Shown: positions 1-9,146, counted from the stretch's first letter. The stretch: DNA of 64,000 nt from an uncultured Desulfobulbus sp. (GCF_963665445.1 NZ_OY762276.1:1830001-1894000), one strand, 5' to 3'. Made by a program: numbers and translations. Notes: generated by a model not told the origin, from the letters alone.

Positions 1-794
1 GCGGTCATGCGGCAGACCTGTTCAAACCAGGCGAGGATGCTGTCTTTGCTGGCAGGGCCAATATGGGCAAAGTGATGACGCAGGGTGAACTCGACCAGTT
101 GTTGGAGGATTTCCCGTTCCCCTCGTGCGGCATGAATCTCGAAGTTGCCGAAGCGGAGGAAGGAGGGGGCGAGGCGGCAAATCACCGCGCCGGGCTCCAG
201 TTGCGGGTGACCGTCGTAGAACATATCGCGCATCACCGATTCGCCGGTCAGGATCAGGCTCAGGGCGCGGGTTGTGGGAATGCCGAGGTGGAACATGGCC
301 TCGCTGCAGAGAAACTCTCGCAACGAAGAACGAAGTACGGCCAGACCGTCGGCACTGCGGGAGTAGGGGGTCGGACCTGCACCTTTGAGCTGAAGCATCC
401 AGTGTTCCCCCTGATTGTTGACTACCTCGCCGAGGTTGATCGCCCGGCCGTCGCCCAGCTGTCCCGCCCAGTTGCCGAACTGATGGCCGCCGTAGCAGGC
501 GGCATGGGGATCCATTGCTGGGAGGAGTCCATTGCCGGAGAAGACGTGGCAAAAGAGAGTGGACTGTACAGCCTCCCCGGATAGATCGACCAGTCGTGCT
601 GCTTCCCTTGAATGGGCCACAAGCTTCGGTCCCTGAACCGGTGTCGGTCGTACCCGGGAATAGCAGGCATGATAGACCTGGCGGCGACTGTTTTCCGGGT
701 TGACATCAGCTGGCAGTTCCCGCGTGAAACGGTTGTCGAAAATAAGATCGTCAAGAGATTGCTTGAATGGTGAAGAATGAAGAGCCCGCGTCAT
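1..794 (-). CDS. selO: SelO/YdiU family protein adenylyltransferase (partial, N-terminal part)
   Basis: The gene enters from the left edge; 264 N-terminal codons are visible and the C-terminal part lies outside the window. SelO proteins are pseudokinases that transfer AMP from ATP to protein hydroxyl groups. The translated minus strand shows the family's N-terminal signature: [14 protein letters not shown], then [15 protein letters not shown], the run [20 protein letters not shown], and [15 protein letters not shown] with the [14 protein letters not shown] stretch. I chose the ATG at 794-792; the family usually begins only a few residues before the FDNRF motif. It is transcribed divergently from the EamA transporter, leaving about 96 bp for both promoters. 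The selenocysteine found at the C-terminus of eukaryotic SelO cannot be checked because that end is missing. Confidence 0.9.
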   Translation of the reverse strand, partial: MTRALHSSPFKQSLDDLIFDNRFTRELPADVNPENSRRQVYHACYSRVRPTPVQGPKLVAHSREAARLVDLSGEAVQSTLFCHVFSGNGLLPAMDPHAACYGGHQFGNWAGQLGDGRAINLGEVVNNQGEHWMLQLKGAGPTPYSRSADGLAVLRSSLREFLCSEAMFHLGIPTTRALSLILTGESVMRDMFYDGHPQLEPGAVICRLAPSFLRFGNFEIHAARGEREILQQLVEFTLRHHFAHIGPASKDSILAWFEQVCRMT

Positions 795-890
795 TGTCTG
801 CTCCGGTTGTCTGGGGTGGAGGCGGGGCAAAGCGCAGTTTGCCTTGAGAAGAACTTGTCAGACCAAAATATTTCCTGTATTGCTCCGGCC

Positions 891-1781
891 ATGAATAGCT
901 TGAAACCTGTCATTGCCGGCCTTGCCGTTGTTTTCATCTGGTCCGGGTGGATCACCCTTTCCCGCCTTGGGGTGCATACCGAACTGCAACCATCCGATAT
1001 TACACTGCTTCGATACTGGACTGCCTTGTTGGTGGTCGCTCCCATGGTGGTCCGCTATCCGTGGCGGGAGCACACTCTCTTGCAGTACCTGGTCATTGGT
1101 CTGGGTGTTGGTTTTCCCTACACCATGCTTTCTTTTTACGGCCTCAAAGTCATTCCCGCTGCCCATGCGGGGGTGCTGGTCAACGGCATGCTACCCGTCC
1201 TGGGGGCTGTCGCCGCCTGGATCCTGTTTCGCCAGCGCATTGCCGCTCATCGATATGCAGCCATCGGACTGATCTTTTTCTCCAATCTGATCATGTCCGG
1301 CGACTTTACCCTGACACTGAATCAAGTTTCCGGCATACTCTTCTTGCTGACCGCAGCAGTCTGCTACACCTTTCATATGATTGGCATTCGTCTGTGGAAG
1401 TTAGGCTGGCAGGATGTGCTTGTCATTGTACCCGTGGTTAACGTCTTGATTTTCACTCCATTATGGCCGCTGTTTCCCAGTGGGCTTGGGGAGGCTATGT
1501 ACCACGATATGGCAGTTCAGGCGGTTTATCAAGGGGTGATCGTCAATGTTATCGCTCTGATGTGCGTCGCCTACGCCATTCGTCATCTGGGAACCCTGAC
1601 CGTGGCCCTGTTTATGAGTTTTGTCCCGGTGACCACGGCCATCCTTGCCTGGATCGTCCTCGGTGAACGCCTCAATCCCTGGGAAATCGCCGGTATCCTC
1701 GGTTGTTCATTGGGACTTGTCTGGTATGCACGAGAACCAAAGGACAGAAGGCTGAAGGCAGAGACCGACCGGCCGGGATAA
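891..1781 (+). CDS. EamA/DMT-family permease
   Basis: A 296-residue hydrophobic protein with about ten predicted membrane segments in two halves, the EamA (drug/metabolite transporter) pattern. The first segment is the characteristic AGLAVVFIWSGWITLSRLG, and the end of the second half (VTTAILAWIVLGERLNPWEIAG) matches the conserved LGE(R/x)L element before the last two helices. The substrate cannot be told from sequence; relatives export metabolites or amino acids. The frame is open upstream to 777 but the extra 38 residues are not membrane-like, so I start at ATG 891. It stands alone and is divergent from selO. A perfect inverted repeat follows 20 bp after the stop. Confidence 0.85.
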   Translation: MNSLKPVIAGLAVVFIWSGWITLSRLGVHTELQPSDITLLRYWTALLVVAPMVVRYPWREHTLLQYLVIGLGVGFPYTMLSFYGLKVIPAAHAGVLVNGMLPVLGAVAAWILFRQRIAAHRYAAIGLIFFSNLIMSGDFTLTLNQVSGILFLLTAAVCYTFHMIGIRLWKLGWQDVLVIVPVVNVLIFTPLWPLFPSGLGEAMYHDMAVQAVYQGVIVNVIALMCVAYAIRHLGTLTVALFMSFVPVTTAILAWIVLGERLNPWEIAGILGCSLGLVWYAREPKDRRLKAETDRPG

Positions 1782-1800
1782 GTCGCGAAAAACAGAAAGA

Positions 1801-1853
1801 TGCGCAGGACAAGCGGGTTGTTGGCAGTTTCAACAACCCGCTTGTCCTGCGCA
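1801..1853. repeat. Perfect 23-bp inverted repeat with 7-nt loop
   Basis: Arms 1801-1823 and 1831-1853 are exact reverse complements, separated by gcagttt. It lies 20 bp behind the transporter stop. On the plus strand no T-run follows; on the minus strand the downstream sequence is T-rich (tctttctgttttt). It may be a terminator or a palindromic repeat unit. I saw no second copy in the window. Confidence 0.75.
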
Positions 1854-2397
1854 CGAAACCCTATCCGGATCAGGCCGGTAGAAGGTGCAATTCCAAGGGG
1901 CTACCTGGTGCTTGAATTGGGTGGGGAAACACCAAAAGAAAACCCCACCGCTGAGTGGAAAACAGACGGTGGGGGAAAAGGGGGTCCCATGCAGTTGGAA
2001 CTGACTATAGCCTATTGCAGAGAAGAGGGCTTGTCAAATTGCCGTGTCGAAAAAACATCGGAAAAATTGAGCAACAGGGGGGGATCATTTTTTGTTACTA
2101 CCCCATGATTTTGGCCGTTGTTGGTTCCCCAATACACTGAACAAAACGCGGTGGACATTTACAGGGTCTGTTAAAGCAGCTGATTGAAATAACAGTATAA
2201 AGTGCATGGAACGAGGATGGCAAGAATGATGGACCTCTGCAAAGATCAACTCCTTGAAATAATGATCTACTCGTAAAGGATATTTTCGCTTTGAACATGG
2301 TTCCGGCAGCATGGCACGGCGGCGCCATGCAGGGGCGCCTCTTGGTCTGATGGCCAACTTCCTAGGAACACACCAAGAAAACAAAATTTTCTTTGAG
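1854..2397. other. Intergenic stretch, no convincing gene
   Basis: About 540 bp between the inverted repeat and nudC. No open frame has coding character. There is a 6-bp G/C stem (gtgggg at 1921-1926 with ccccac at 1943-1948) and several G-runs, which could belong to a structured leader, but I do not recognise a known riboswitch. The nudC promoter probably lies near its end. Confidence 0.4.
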
Positions 2398-3159
2398 ATG
2401 ATGGATACCCCGGCTTATTGGATTTTCAGATATGCAAACAAGATTTTAACCACCGATGGTTCGAAAGCCTCATTTTTCCCTTTCGGTGCTGCTCCGGAGA
2501 GCTTGGACACGGCCCTGGCGCTTCCAGTCGGTCAATGGCAGGGCAAACCCTGCTTTACCGCGGACGTGGAGGACCTGCCCTTGGACTCGCTCAATGCCGT
2601 GCCCCTGCGGCGTCTGTACGGGGTGGCTGGCGCGGAGGCCTATGCCTTGGCCGGACGGGCGGTGCAACTGCTCAACTGGCAGCGAACCCACCGCTACTGC
2701 GGCCAATGCGGCGGTGCAACCCGGCGAAGGGGTGATCAGTTCGCCATGGAGTGCCCGTCCTGTGAGCTGTTCTTTTTTCCCCGCATCTCTCCGGCGGTGA
2801 TGATTCTCGTGCTACGTGGAAAGGAGTTGCTGCTTGCCCGCAGCCCCCATTTTACGCCGGGTGTATTCAGCGCCCTGGCCGGCTTTGTCGAACCGGGGGA
2901 AACGCTTGAGCAGTGCGCACAGCGGGAGGTACGGGAGGAGGTCGGCATTGAGATTGCAAACCTTCGCTACTTTCGCAGCCAGCCCTGGCCTTTTCCCAAT
3001 TCGCTGATGGTCGCGTTTACCGCGGAGTATGCCGGTGGCGCACTCACCCCCGATGGAGTGGAAATCGAAGAGGCCCATTGGTTTGCGCAAACTGGTTTAC
3101 CCACCTTGCCCGAGCCGATGACCCTTTCCCGTCAGTTGATCGATGCCGTCTGTGGATGA
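2398..3159 (+). CDS. nudC: NAD(H) pyrophosphatase, Nudix family
   Basis: NudC hydrolyses NADH/NAD+ to NMN(H) and AMP and can remove NAD caps from RNA. The 253-residue product has the full domain order: an N-terminal domain, a zinc ribbon (CGQCG at about residue 101, then CPSC), and a Nudix box ([20 protein letters not shown], about 162-181) carrying the REVREE metal ligands. The SQPWPFPNS motif, about 15 residues downstream, separates NudC from other Nudix enzymes. The frame is open further upstream (possible ATGs at 2311 and 2350), but the family alignment and a change in residue character favour the ATG at 2398; its ribosome site is weak, so the start is uncertain. The downstream gene follows by 28 bp and is probably co-transcribed. 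Confidence 0.9.
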   Translation: MMDTPAYWIFRYANKILTTDGSKASFFPFGAAPESLDTALALPVGQWQGKPCFTADVEDLPLDSLNAVPLRRLYGVAGAEAYALAGRAVQLLNWQRTHRYCGQCGGATRRRGDQFAMECPSCELFFFPRISPAVMILVLRGKELLLARSPHFTPGVFSALAGFVEPGETLEQCAQREVREEVGIEIANLRYFRSQPWPFPNSLMVAFTAEYAGGALTPDGVEIEEAHWFAQTGLPTLPEPMTLSRQLIDAVCG

Positions 3160-3187
3160 TGGCAGCGCGGAGCGCAATGGAGGCTTG

Positions 3188-3649
3188 ATGCATATCTGGG
3201 TGGATGGAGATGCCTGTCCGAGGCCGATTAAAGACATCCTTTTTCGATTCGCCGAGCGGACCGGTCTGATGATGACCCTGGTGGCGAACCAGGTGGTCCC
3301 TGTACCGCGGTTGAAAAATATCCGGGCCCTGCGGGTGGCTGCAGGCTTTGATGTGGCGGACAGTGAAATCGTCAAAAGGCTTGACGCCGGCGATCTGGTC
3401 ATCACTGCCGATATCCCGCTGGCATCCCTGGTGATCGACAAGGGGGGCTTTGCCTTGAACCCGCGGGGGGAACTCTATACCCGCGACAATATTCGCGAAC
3501 GCCTCAGCATGCGCGATTTCATGGACAGTTTGCGGGCCAGCGGTGTGGAAACCGGCGGACCGGCCGCCTTCAGTCAACGTGACCGGCAGAACTTTGCCAA
3601 CGCCCTTGACCGTTTTCTTGCGACCCACCCCACCACGAAGAAAAACTAG
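3188..3649 (+). CDS. YaiI/YqxD family protein (UPF0178)
   Basis: A 153-residue member of the YaiI/YqxD family, a PIN-like fold of unproven function. The N-terminus [18 protein letters not shown] contains the conserved DGDACP motif, and the middle shows [11 protein letters not shown] and the end of the family pattern ([11 protein letters not shown]). The start is set by a good ribosome site (ggagg at 3179-3183) ahead of ATG 3188; translation from an upstream codon would overlap nudC. It follows nudC closely and likely shares its transcript. A hairpin terminator separates it from the convergent ABC-F gene. Confidence 0.88.
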   Translation: MHIWVDGDACPRPIKDILFRFAERTGLMMTLVANQVVPVPRLKNIRALRVAAGFDVADSEIVKRLDAGDLVITADIPLASLVIDKGGFALNPRGELYTRDNIRERLSMRDFMDSLRASGVETGGPAAFSQRDRQNFANALDRFLATHPTTKKN

Positions 3650-3671
3650 GACTGGTGTTGCTGCAATGAAG

Positions 3672-3704
3672 GGGGCTGGAGGCGTTGAAGCGACTTCCAG
3701 CCCC
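3672..3704. terminator. Hairpin terminator between convergent genes
   Basis: A 9-bp perfect stem (ggggctgga 3672-3680 with tccagcccc 3696-3704) sits in the 75-bp gap between two convergent genes. The plus-strand tail is ttatccttt, so termination on that strand is plausible. It could serve both directions. Confidence 0.65.
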
Positions 3705-3724
3705 TTATCCTTTGGAGCGCTGTA

Positions 3725-5356
3725 TTAGCGCCGTTTTTCCTTGTTGTAAAGTCCCTCGCGCTGAGCACTGATGGCCTCGTCTTCAAGGTAATCGTCGTAA
3801 TTGATCATCTTGTCGATCACGCCCTTATGGCCGATTTCAATGATGCGATTGGCCACGGTGGAAACACACTCGTGGTCATGGGAGGAGAAGAGGATCACCT
3901 CCGGGAAGGCTATCAGCCCGTTGTTGAGCGAGGTGATCGATTCCAGGTCCAGGTGGTTGGTCGGTTCGTCGAGCAGGAGGACATTGGCGCCGCTGAGCAT
4001 CATCCGTGCCAGCAGACAGCGTACCTTCTCGCCCCCGGAGAGCACCCCGGTTTTTTTCTGAACCTCATCGCCGGAAAAGAGCATGCGGCCAAGAAAACCG
4101 CGGGAATAGCTTTCGGTCTCGGTCGGGGGGATGAACTCACCGAACCATTCGAGCAGGGTGGAGTTGCTCTTGAAAAATGCACTGTTTTCCTTGGGGAAAT
4201 ACGAGGTGGTGATGGTTTGTCCCCAACGGAAGCTGCCCGAATCCGGTTCGATCTCGCCGGCGAGGATCTGAAAGAGGGTGGTCTTGGCCAGGCCGTAGGT
4301 ACCGACAAAGGCGATCTTCTCGCCCCTGTTCACCGAGAAGGTCAGGTTCTTGAGTACATCCACGCCCTCGATCTTCTTGCACAGGCCATCGACTTCAAGG
4401 ATCACGTTGCCGCAGGCCCGTTCCGGTTTGAAGGCGATCCAGGGATATTTACGCGAGGAGACCGGCATCTCGTCGACATTGATTTTTTCCAGCAGTTTTT
4501 TGCGCGAGGTCGCCTGTTTGGCCTTGGAGGCGTTGGAGGAAAAACGCTGGATAAACTCCTTGAGTTCCGCCACTTTGGCCGCGGTTTTCTTGTTTTCCTG
4601 CTGCCGCTGCTGGACCGCCAACTGACTGGCCTGGTACCAGAAATCATAGTTGCCCACGTAGACCTTGATCTGGCCGTAATCGATATCCGCCATGTGGGTG
4701 CAGACTTGGTTGAGGAAGTGACGATCATGGGAGACGATGATCACCGTGTTGGCAAAACGGATCAAAAATTCCTCGAGCCAGGCGATCGATTTGACATCCA
4801 GGTTGTTGGTGGGCTCATCCAAGAGGAGAATATCCGGGTTGCCGAACAGGGCCTGGGCCAAGAGCACCCGCACCTTGTCGCCGCCATCGAGCTCCTTCAT
4901 CTTCAGTTCGCCCATCTCCTCGGAGATGCCCAGCCCGCTCAACAGTACATAGGCATCGGATTCAGCCTCATAGCCGTTCATCTCTCCGAATTCGACTTCC
5001 AGATCGCCGCAGAGCATGCCTTCCTCCTCGGTGAGTTCGCTTTTGGCATAGAGGGCTTCCCGCTCGAGCTTGACGTCATAGAGCCGCTTGTGACCGCGAA
5101 TAACGGTGTTGAGCACGGTCTCCTCGTCATAGGCGAACTGGTCCTGCTGGAGCACGGCGATGCGTTCTTTGGGATCGATGGACACCTCGCCCTTGTCGGG
5201 CTCCTTCTGGCCGGCCAGGATTTTGAGAAAGGTCGATTTGCCGGCACCGTTGGCGCCGATGAGCCCATAACAGTTGCCATGGGTGAACTTGATGTTGACG
5301 TCCTTAAAGATAACGCGCTTACCATAGGAGAGCGCAATGTTGGTCGCTTGCAGCAT
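3725..5356 (-). CDS. ABC-F family ATPase, YbiT type
   Basis: A soluble 543-residue protein with two ABC ATPase domains and no membrane segments, the ABC-F arrangement; relatives bind the ribosomal E site. Domain 1 has Walker A GANGAGKST near residue 35, and both domains have LLLDEPTN Walker B motifs followed by NLD/HLD. The linker (KQATSRKKLLEKI) and DRHFLNQVCTHMADIDYG match E. coli YbiT closely. The second domain has a normal signature (LSGGEK) but an odd Walker A, GTYGLAKTT, in which the last glycine before Lys is Ala (family: GxNGxGKST). The start at 5356 is set by an AGGAAG ribosome site; the longer frame to 5407 adds an unrelated 17 residues. Confidence 0.9.
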   Translation of the reverse strand: MLQATNIALSYGKRVIFKDVNIKFTHGNCYGLIGANGAGKSTFLKILAGQKEPDKGEVSIDPKERIAVLQQDQFAYDEETVLNTVIRGHKRLYDVKLEREALYAKSELTEEEGMLCGDLEVEFGEMNGYEAESDAYVLLSGLGISEEMGELKMKELDGGDKVRVLLAQALFGNPDILLLDEPTNNLDVKSIAWLEEFLIRFANTVIIVSHDRHFLNQVCTHMADIDYGQIKVYVGNYDFWYQASQLAVQQRQQENKKTAAKVAELKEFIQRFSSNASKAKQATSRKKLLEKINVDEMPVSSRKYPWIAFKPERACGNVILEVDGLCKKIEGVDVLKNLTFSVNRGEKIAFVGTYGLAKTTLFQILAGEIEPDSGSFRWGQTITTSYFPKENSAFFKSNSTLLEWFGEFIPPTETESYSRGFLGRMLFSGDEVQKKTGVLSGGEKVRCLLARMMLSGANVLLLDEPTNHLDLESITSLNNGLIAFPEVILFSSHDHECVSTVANRIIEIGHKGVIDKMINYDDYLEDEAISAQREGLYNKEKRR

Positions 5357-5926
5357 GCTGAGTAACTTCCTGTACGAAATGATGACCGCGACGGTCTCGC
5401 CGCGCATGGTGAGAAAACCAAGATGGGGGTTTCAAAATGAGTCGGGACCCTAACCTGATTTGGTCTGGAAATGAAGTGGAAAATGCGGTATTGGCGAATT
5501 TTTCTTTAACGGCCAGTCTATATTGCCCAAAGAACAGGCCACAATCCCCCCTCTCTGCCGCAAAGGGACTTCATGGGACCTGGATCAACACTATATCGCT
5601 GGTACATCATCTCCTGATTCCGGAATGTTACCCTGGCAAGGCATCCAGATTTTCGGTGATGCGTGTCCCCTCGCAGGAAAAGGTTTCCCTGCACAATACT
5701 ATTGCGCTGAGCAAGTGAGGGGGAGTCTGTCTGTTCCTGTATTGCCTTGGGCAAGAGCGTGTATGGTGCAGGTCTGGTCTGTCACGTTGTGGCTGTTTTC
5801 ACCCTGGCGCAACTGTAACTACGGTCGATGCAGGGCGTCAACCTGTCATTGTATGAGTGAAATGAAATCAGGGTATCAGGTGGAATGGTGCTGAAGGCTG
5901 CAAGTAACTGATAATGCAGCTCGGTA
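5357..5926. other. Intergenic stretch, nothing recognised
   Basis: About 570 bp between the divergent... the ABC-F start and the 3' end of trmO. It has only short open frames without family features, and no tRNA, repeat or clear hairpin terminator was found. It presumably carries the ABC-F promoter at its left end. Confidence 0.4.
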
Positions 5927-6598
5927 TTAGAGCGGGGTGACGTCCACCACCGTCAGTGAGGAATCGTTGACTGTGAACTGCACATTCCACCGGTCAAAGG
6001 CAAACCCGTAGATCCGCTCGGGGTCGTTCTGATAACGCGGGCGGGGATCGTGGGCCAGCACTCCGATGAGCGCTTTCTGTTGACCGGGGGGAATGAGCGT
6101 CAACAGTTCAGTCGGGAATGCAACCTGCAAACCTCCGCGATCGACGATCTGTGTAAATCCCTTGGTAGCATCCGGATGGCTGTCGGTATAGGGAAGATAG
6201 GGCTTGATATCAAAAATTGGTGTCGTATCCATAAGATCAACGCCTGAAACGTGGAGAACGGGACCGAGCTTTGAATGCAGTTCAACCTCCTCCAGCCGAA
6301 CCGAGGAGAGGCCTATGGCGTTGGGCCGGAAGGGGGACCGTGTGGCAAAAACGCCCATCCGCTTATCGCCGCCCAGGCGGGGGGGGCGAACCGTAGTCGA
6401 CCATTGTTGGCGCAGCGCGGCCGAGAACTGCCAGATCAGCCAGATATGGGAAAATTCCTCCAGTCCGCGGACCGCGTCGGGATGACGGTACTCTGGTTCA
6501 AAGACGATTGTTCCTTGCAGCGCCTGCACCAGGCCGCTTTGTCGGGGAATGGCGAACTTTGTCTTGAGATCGGTGTGGATGCGGGCGATTATTTTCAT
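5927..6598 (-). CDS. trmO: tRNA (N6-threonylcarbamoyladenosine37-N6)-methyltransferase
   Basis: TrmO (YaeB/TsaA-like) uses S-adenosylmethionine to methylate t6A37 in tRNAs reading ACY codons. The 223-residue product shows the family landmarks: IPRQSGL near residue 18, GLEEFSHIWLIWQF, then RPPRLGGDKRMGVFATRSPFRPNAIGLS split across about residues 72-99, and a DLMDTTPIFDIKPYLPY block, followed by the C-terminal RIYGFAFDRWNVQF-like tail. Length is typical. No partner gene is nearby. Confidence 0.9.
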   Translation of the reverse strand: MKIIARIHTDLKTKFAIPRQSGLVQALQGTIVFEPEYRHPDAVRGLEEFSHIWLIWQFSAALRQQWSTTVRPPRLGGDKRMGVFATRSPFRPNAIGLSSVRLEEVELHSKLGPVLHVSGVDLMDTTPIFDIKPYLPYTDSHPDATKGFTQIVDRGGLQVAFPTELLTLIPPGQQKALIGVLAHDPRPRYQNDPERIYGFAFDRWNVQFTVNDSSLTVVDVTPL

Positions 6599-6683
6599 GC
6601 TCTTTGTTCGTTATATGCCTTCTCTTTTTCAGTCAAAGCCCCTTGGCCCACAGCGGGCGACGCGAGATTCTCTGGCTGTCGTT

Positions 6684-7055
6684 TTATTGCCTGGCCTGGT
6701 TCAGCGTATCGGAGAGAACAATCTGATTGCGTCCTCTTTCCTTGGCCTGATAGAGCAGGCTGTCGACCCCCTGAAACAATCTTCGATTATACAACTGGGT
6801 CAACCCATCGGTCTTGGCAAGATCCTCCAGTTTCTGGTGTAGTTGGCTGATTTCCTCGAGCATCACGTTGGCGGCACAGGTCATTTCGCGTATTTCCTTT
6901 GGGTTTGATCCAAGAGCGTAAATGAATGGTATCTCAGCATATAAAGTATCGAAAATCCTGCCGGTAAGGAAATAACCAACAGGCAGAGGAGAAAAATATG
7001 AATGATGCGCATCGAGAGCAACCTCATTTAAAAAAAATCCAACTGCTTGAAACAA
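6684..7055 (-). pseudogene. Collapsed GGDEF (diguanylate cyclase) gene
   Basis: The frame reads KLEDLAKTDGLTQLYNRR, the exact beginning of a GGDEF domain, and passes without a break into VDSLLYQAKERGRNQIV, the exact end of one. About 110 residues between them, including the GG(D/E)EF active site and the substrate-binding core, are missing, so it cannot make cyclic di-GMP. The deletion is in frame. The N-terminal part (from about 6950 to 7055) is AT-rich and does not look like a known sensor domain, and no ATG start is obvious; the reported start is a TTG. I treat the whole as a remnant. Confidence 0.7.
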
Positions 7056-7078
7056 CGTTGAAAGAATGTAAATTATGA
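6998..7078 (+). CDS. Possible small protein or gene fragment (26 residues)
   Basis: A short frame with a strong ribosome site (aggag, 6-7 nt before ATG 6998) codes for a charged 26-residue peptide beginning MNDAHREQPHLKK and ending in KECKL. It lies antisense to the weakest part of the GGDEF remnant. It may be the stump of a lost plus-strand gene. There is no homology argument. Confidence 0.25.
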   Translation: MNDAHREQPHLKKIQLLETTLKECKL

Positions 7079-7265
7079 TATGGGCTGAGGGGGGGAGATG
7101 TCAATTTCTGGTCGAAGGATATCCGATCAAGATTCCTCTCCTCTGCGGTCTTGTCAGGAATCCGGCCTCCGCTCTTCTTTTTTCAGGAAACCTGATTGTA
7201 TTGCGAGAGTCCCGTGAGATACGATACAGCTATAAACTCTCACTGTTGTATTGCTCAAAAGAAAA

Positions 7266-7370
7266 TTGATGGCTTCGTAAAAAGCCTCGAGAACGACGTT
7301 TCGAGCTTCGTAATTTGCTGATTTCACCACGCGTGACATTCAGGCTTTTGATTTTTTACAAAGCCATCAA
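7266..7370 (+). mobile_element. MITE-like element, copy A
   Basis: A ~105-bp element bounded by near-perfect 18-bp terminal inverted repeats (tgatggcttcgtaaaaa at 7267-7283; the complement of tttttacaaagccatca ends at 7369). Inside is the core cgagaacgacgtttcgag, itself a short palindrome, and the family sequence gcgtgacattcaggc. Related copies are at 27810, 30185 (reverse), 31661 and 51188 (reverse, truncated). It has no coding capacity. Confidence 0.8.
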
Positions 7371-7495
7371 CTTTGAGAGGTTCTGAAGTGAAACCGTCCA
7401 AATACGTTCGGAATTGTGAAGGGTTGGGACTCCAACTGGCAGAACTTGGGTTTTATCTGTTTTTATCGATGTTGACGTTTATGACGGTATAACAC

Positions 7496-8965
7496 ATGGC
7501 ACACATCCTTATTATTGACGACGATCCTATCTTTCGCGATCTTCTCGTGGAACATTGTGCATTACTCGGCCACGAGGGCACCAGCGCGGCCAGCATTGAG
7601 GAGGGAAAAACGAAACTGGCCTTGCAGCCTATGGATCTGATCTTCTTGGATGTTCGACTGCCCGATGGAAACGGGATTGAGTGCCTCCCTTATATTCACG
7701 GGCTCCCCTTCGCACCCGAGGTCATCATCGTCACCGGCATGGGGGATGCCAACGGTGCTGAGCTGGCCATCAACAATGGGGCCTGGGACTATCTACAAAA
7801 GCCTTTAGATCGTCAGGAAATCGTCCTTCATATCCGTCGAGCGCTGGAATACCACGAAAAGAAAGCACTATACGTCTCCAAGCAGAACCTGAAACGTGAA
7901 GAAATCATCGGTGAGAGCAAGGGGATTTGCGCATGTCTTGATCAGGTAGCCAGTTGTTCCGGAACCGACACCGGTGTATTGATCACGGGTGAGACTGGGA
8001 CGGGTAAAGAGTTGTTCGCCCGGGCCATTCACGCCAACAGTCGGCGTGCCAGTGGTCCTTTCATCGTCGTTGACTGTGGGAGTTTACCCGAACAGTTGGT
8101 CACCAGTGTTCTTTTTGGTCATGTGAAGGGTGCTTTTACAGGGGCTGATAACGATCGGCAAGGGCTCATTGGACAGGCTGACGGTGGAACGCTTTTTCTC
8201 GATGAAGTTGGTGAACTCTCCCTCGATTTGCAGAAAACTCTTCTTCGTGTTCTTCAGGAGCGGACATACAGGCCGGTGGGAAAAGGTCGGGAACAAAAAA
8301 GTAATTTCAGGATGATCGCAGCCACCAACCGTGATCTTAAAAAAATGGTGCACGCAGATCGGTTTCGTAAGGACCTTTTCTTTCGCCTCACTCCTTTCAC
8401 AATCCACTTGCCACCGCTGCGGGAACGGGAATTAGACATCGAAAAGCTTGCCATGAATTTTGTCCATAAGATCTGCCGACATCATGATTTTCCGATTAAA
8501 GGTATTCTTCCTGAAACTTTGAAAACTCTTACTGCCTATCCATGGCCTGGAAATATTCGAGAACTACATAATGTACTTGAAAAAGCCATTCTGGCGGAGC
8601 CCTTCAATCCGGCGCTTTACCCCGTTCACTTACCAGCGGAAATTCGGCTGCACCATATTCGCTCCATAGTGTCCAGTAAATCCGAACACCATAAACAATG
8701 CCCCTCCCCGACTCCGCACTCTCAAACTGGAACCTTGCTCCCTTTCAAGGAGTATCGCCGCCTTGTTGTTGAAAATGTTGAAAAACATTACCTCCAAAGT
8801 CTCTTACAGGAAACTGACGGAGATGTGGATAGGGCATGTACTATGGCCCAATTTAGCCGCTCTCGTCTTTATGCCCTCTTGAAGGCGCACTCACTTAGCT
8901 GTTCAACATTTTCCAACCCTACTCCACCTAAAAAACCTTCCGACCTCGATCAAATCGAAAATTAA
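7496..8965 (+). CDS. Sigma-54-dependent response regulator (NtrC family)
   Basis: A 489-residue activator with three domains. The receiver (1-125) has the acidic DDDP cluster near the start, phospho-acceptor Asp52 in FLDVRLPDG, and the KP motif (LQKPLDR). The AAA+ domain (about 138-370) has Walker A GETGTGKE, the sigma-54 contact loop GAFTGA, FLDEVGEL and the PWPGNIRELHNVLEKAI sensor region. The C-terminal Fis-type helix-turn-helix (LQETDGDVDRACTMAQFSRSRLYALLKAH) ends the protein after a variable linker. No kinase is directly beside it. A good -24/-12 sigma-54 promoter begins 167 bp after its stop in front of cheA, so it is the likely activator of the chemosensory operon. Confidence 0.92.
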   Translation: MAHILIIDDDPIFRDLLVEHCALLGHEGTSAASIEEGKTKLALQPMDLIFLDVRLPDGNGIECLPYIHGLPFAPEVIIVTGMGDANGAELAINNGAWDYLQKPLDRQEIVLHIRRALEYHEKKALYVSKQNLKREEIIGESKGICACLDQVASCSGTDTGVLITGETGTGKELFARAIHANSRRASGPFIVVDCGSLPEQLVTSVLFGHVKGAFTGADNDRQGLIGQADGGTLFLDEVGELSLDLQKTLLRVLQERTYRPVGKGREQKSNFRMIAATNRDLKKMVHADRFRKDLFFRLTPFTIHLPPLRERELDIEKLAMNFVHKICRHHDFPIKGILPETLKTLTAYPWPGNIRELHNVLEKAILAEPFNPALYPVHLPAEIRLHHIRSIVSSKSEHHKQCPSPTPHSQTGTLLPFKEYRRLVVENVEKHYLQSLLQETDGDVDRACTMAQFSRSRLYALLKAHSLSCSTFSNPTPPKKPSDLDQIEN

Positions 8966-9090
8966 GGGAGAGGTATCCTCCTCGCCTTCACCTGCCAGGT
9001 CCAGTTTTTCTGAAAAGCTGCACAGCTTGTTGTCCATCTTTTCTGGACTTTTCTTTCTCCTTGTCGAGTTATCCCAGCTTCCATATATAT

Positions 9091-9118
9091 AATTTATTGA
9101 TTTTACTCAAAATAAATT
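9091..9118. promoter_or_regulatory. Inverted repeat upstream of the sigma-54 promoter
   Basis: aatttatt (9091-9098) and aataaatt (9111-9118) are exact complements with a 12-nt spacer, in an AT-rich tract ending 14 bp before the -24 element. It could be an operator or activator site, or simply an AT-rich hairpin. Enhancer sites for NtrC-type proteins usually lie further upstream. Confidence 0.3.
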
Positions 9119-9131
9119 AACCACTCCAGAG

Positions 9132-9146
9132 TGGCATGGATTTAGC
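9132..9146 (+). promoter_or_regulatory. Sigma-54 (-24/-12) promoter
   Basis: tggcatggatttagc matches the consensus TGGCACG-N4-TTGC: GG and GC are separated by exactly 10 nt, the -24 half is 6 of 7, and the -12 half is TAGC. Transcription would start near 9158, about 85 nt ahead of the cheA start at 9242. A sigma-54 activator gene lies just upstream, which supports the call. Confidence 0.7.

Noticed and set aside
1854..2100. Possible riboswitch before nudC
   Set aside because: Hairpins and G-runs exist, but no known aptamer signature could be matched.
3827..5365. Open frame of about 510 codons on the plus strand
   Set aside because: It is antisense to the ABC-F gene, has no family features and reflects codon bias of the real gene.
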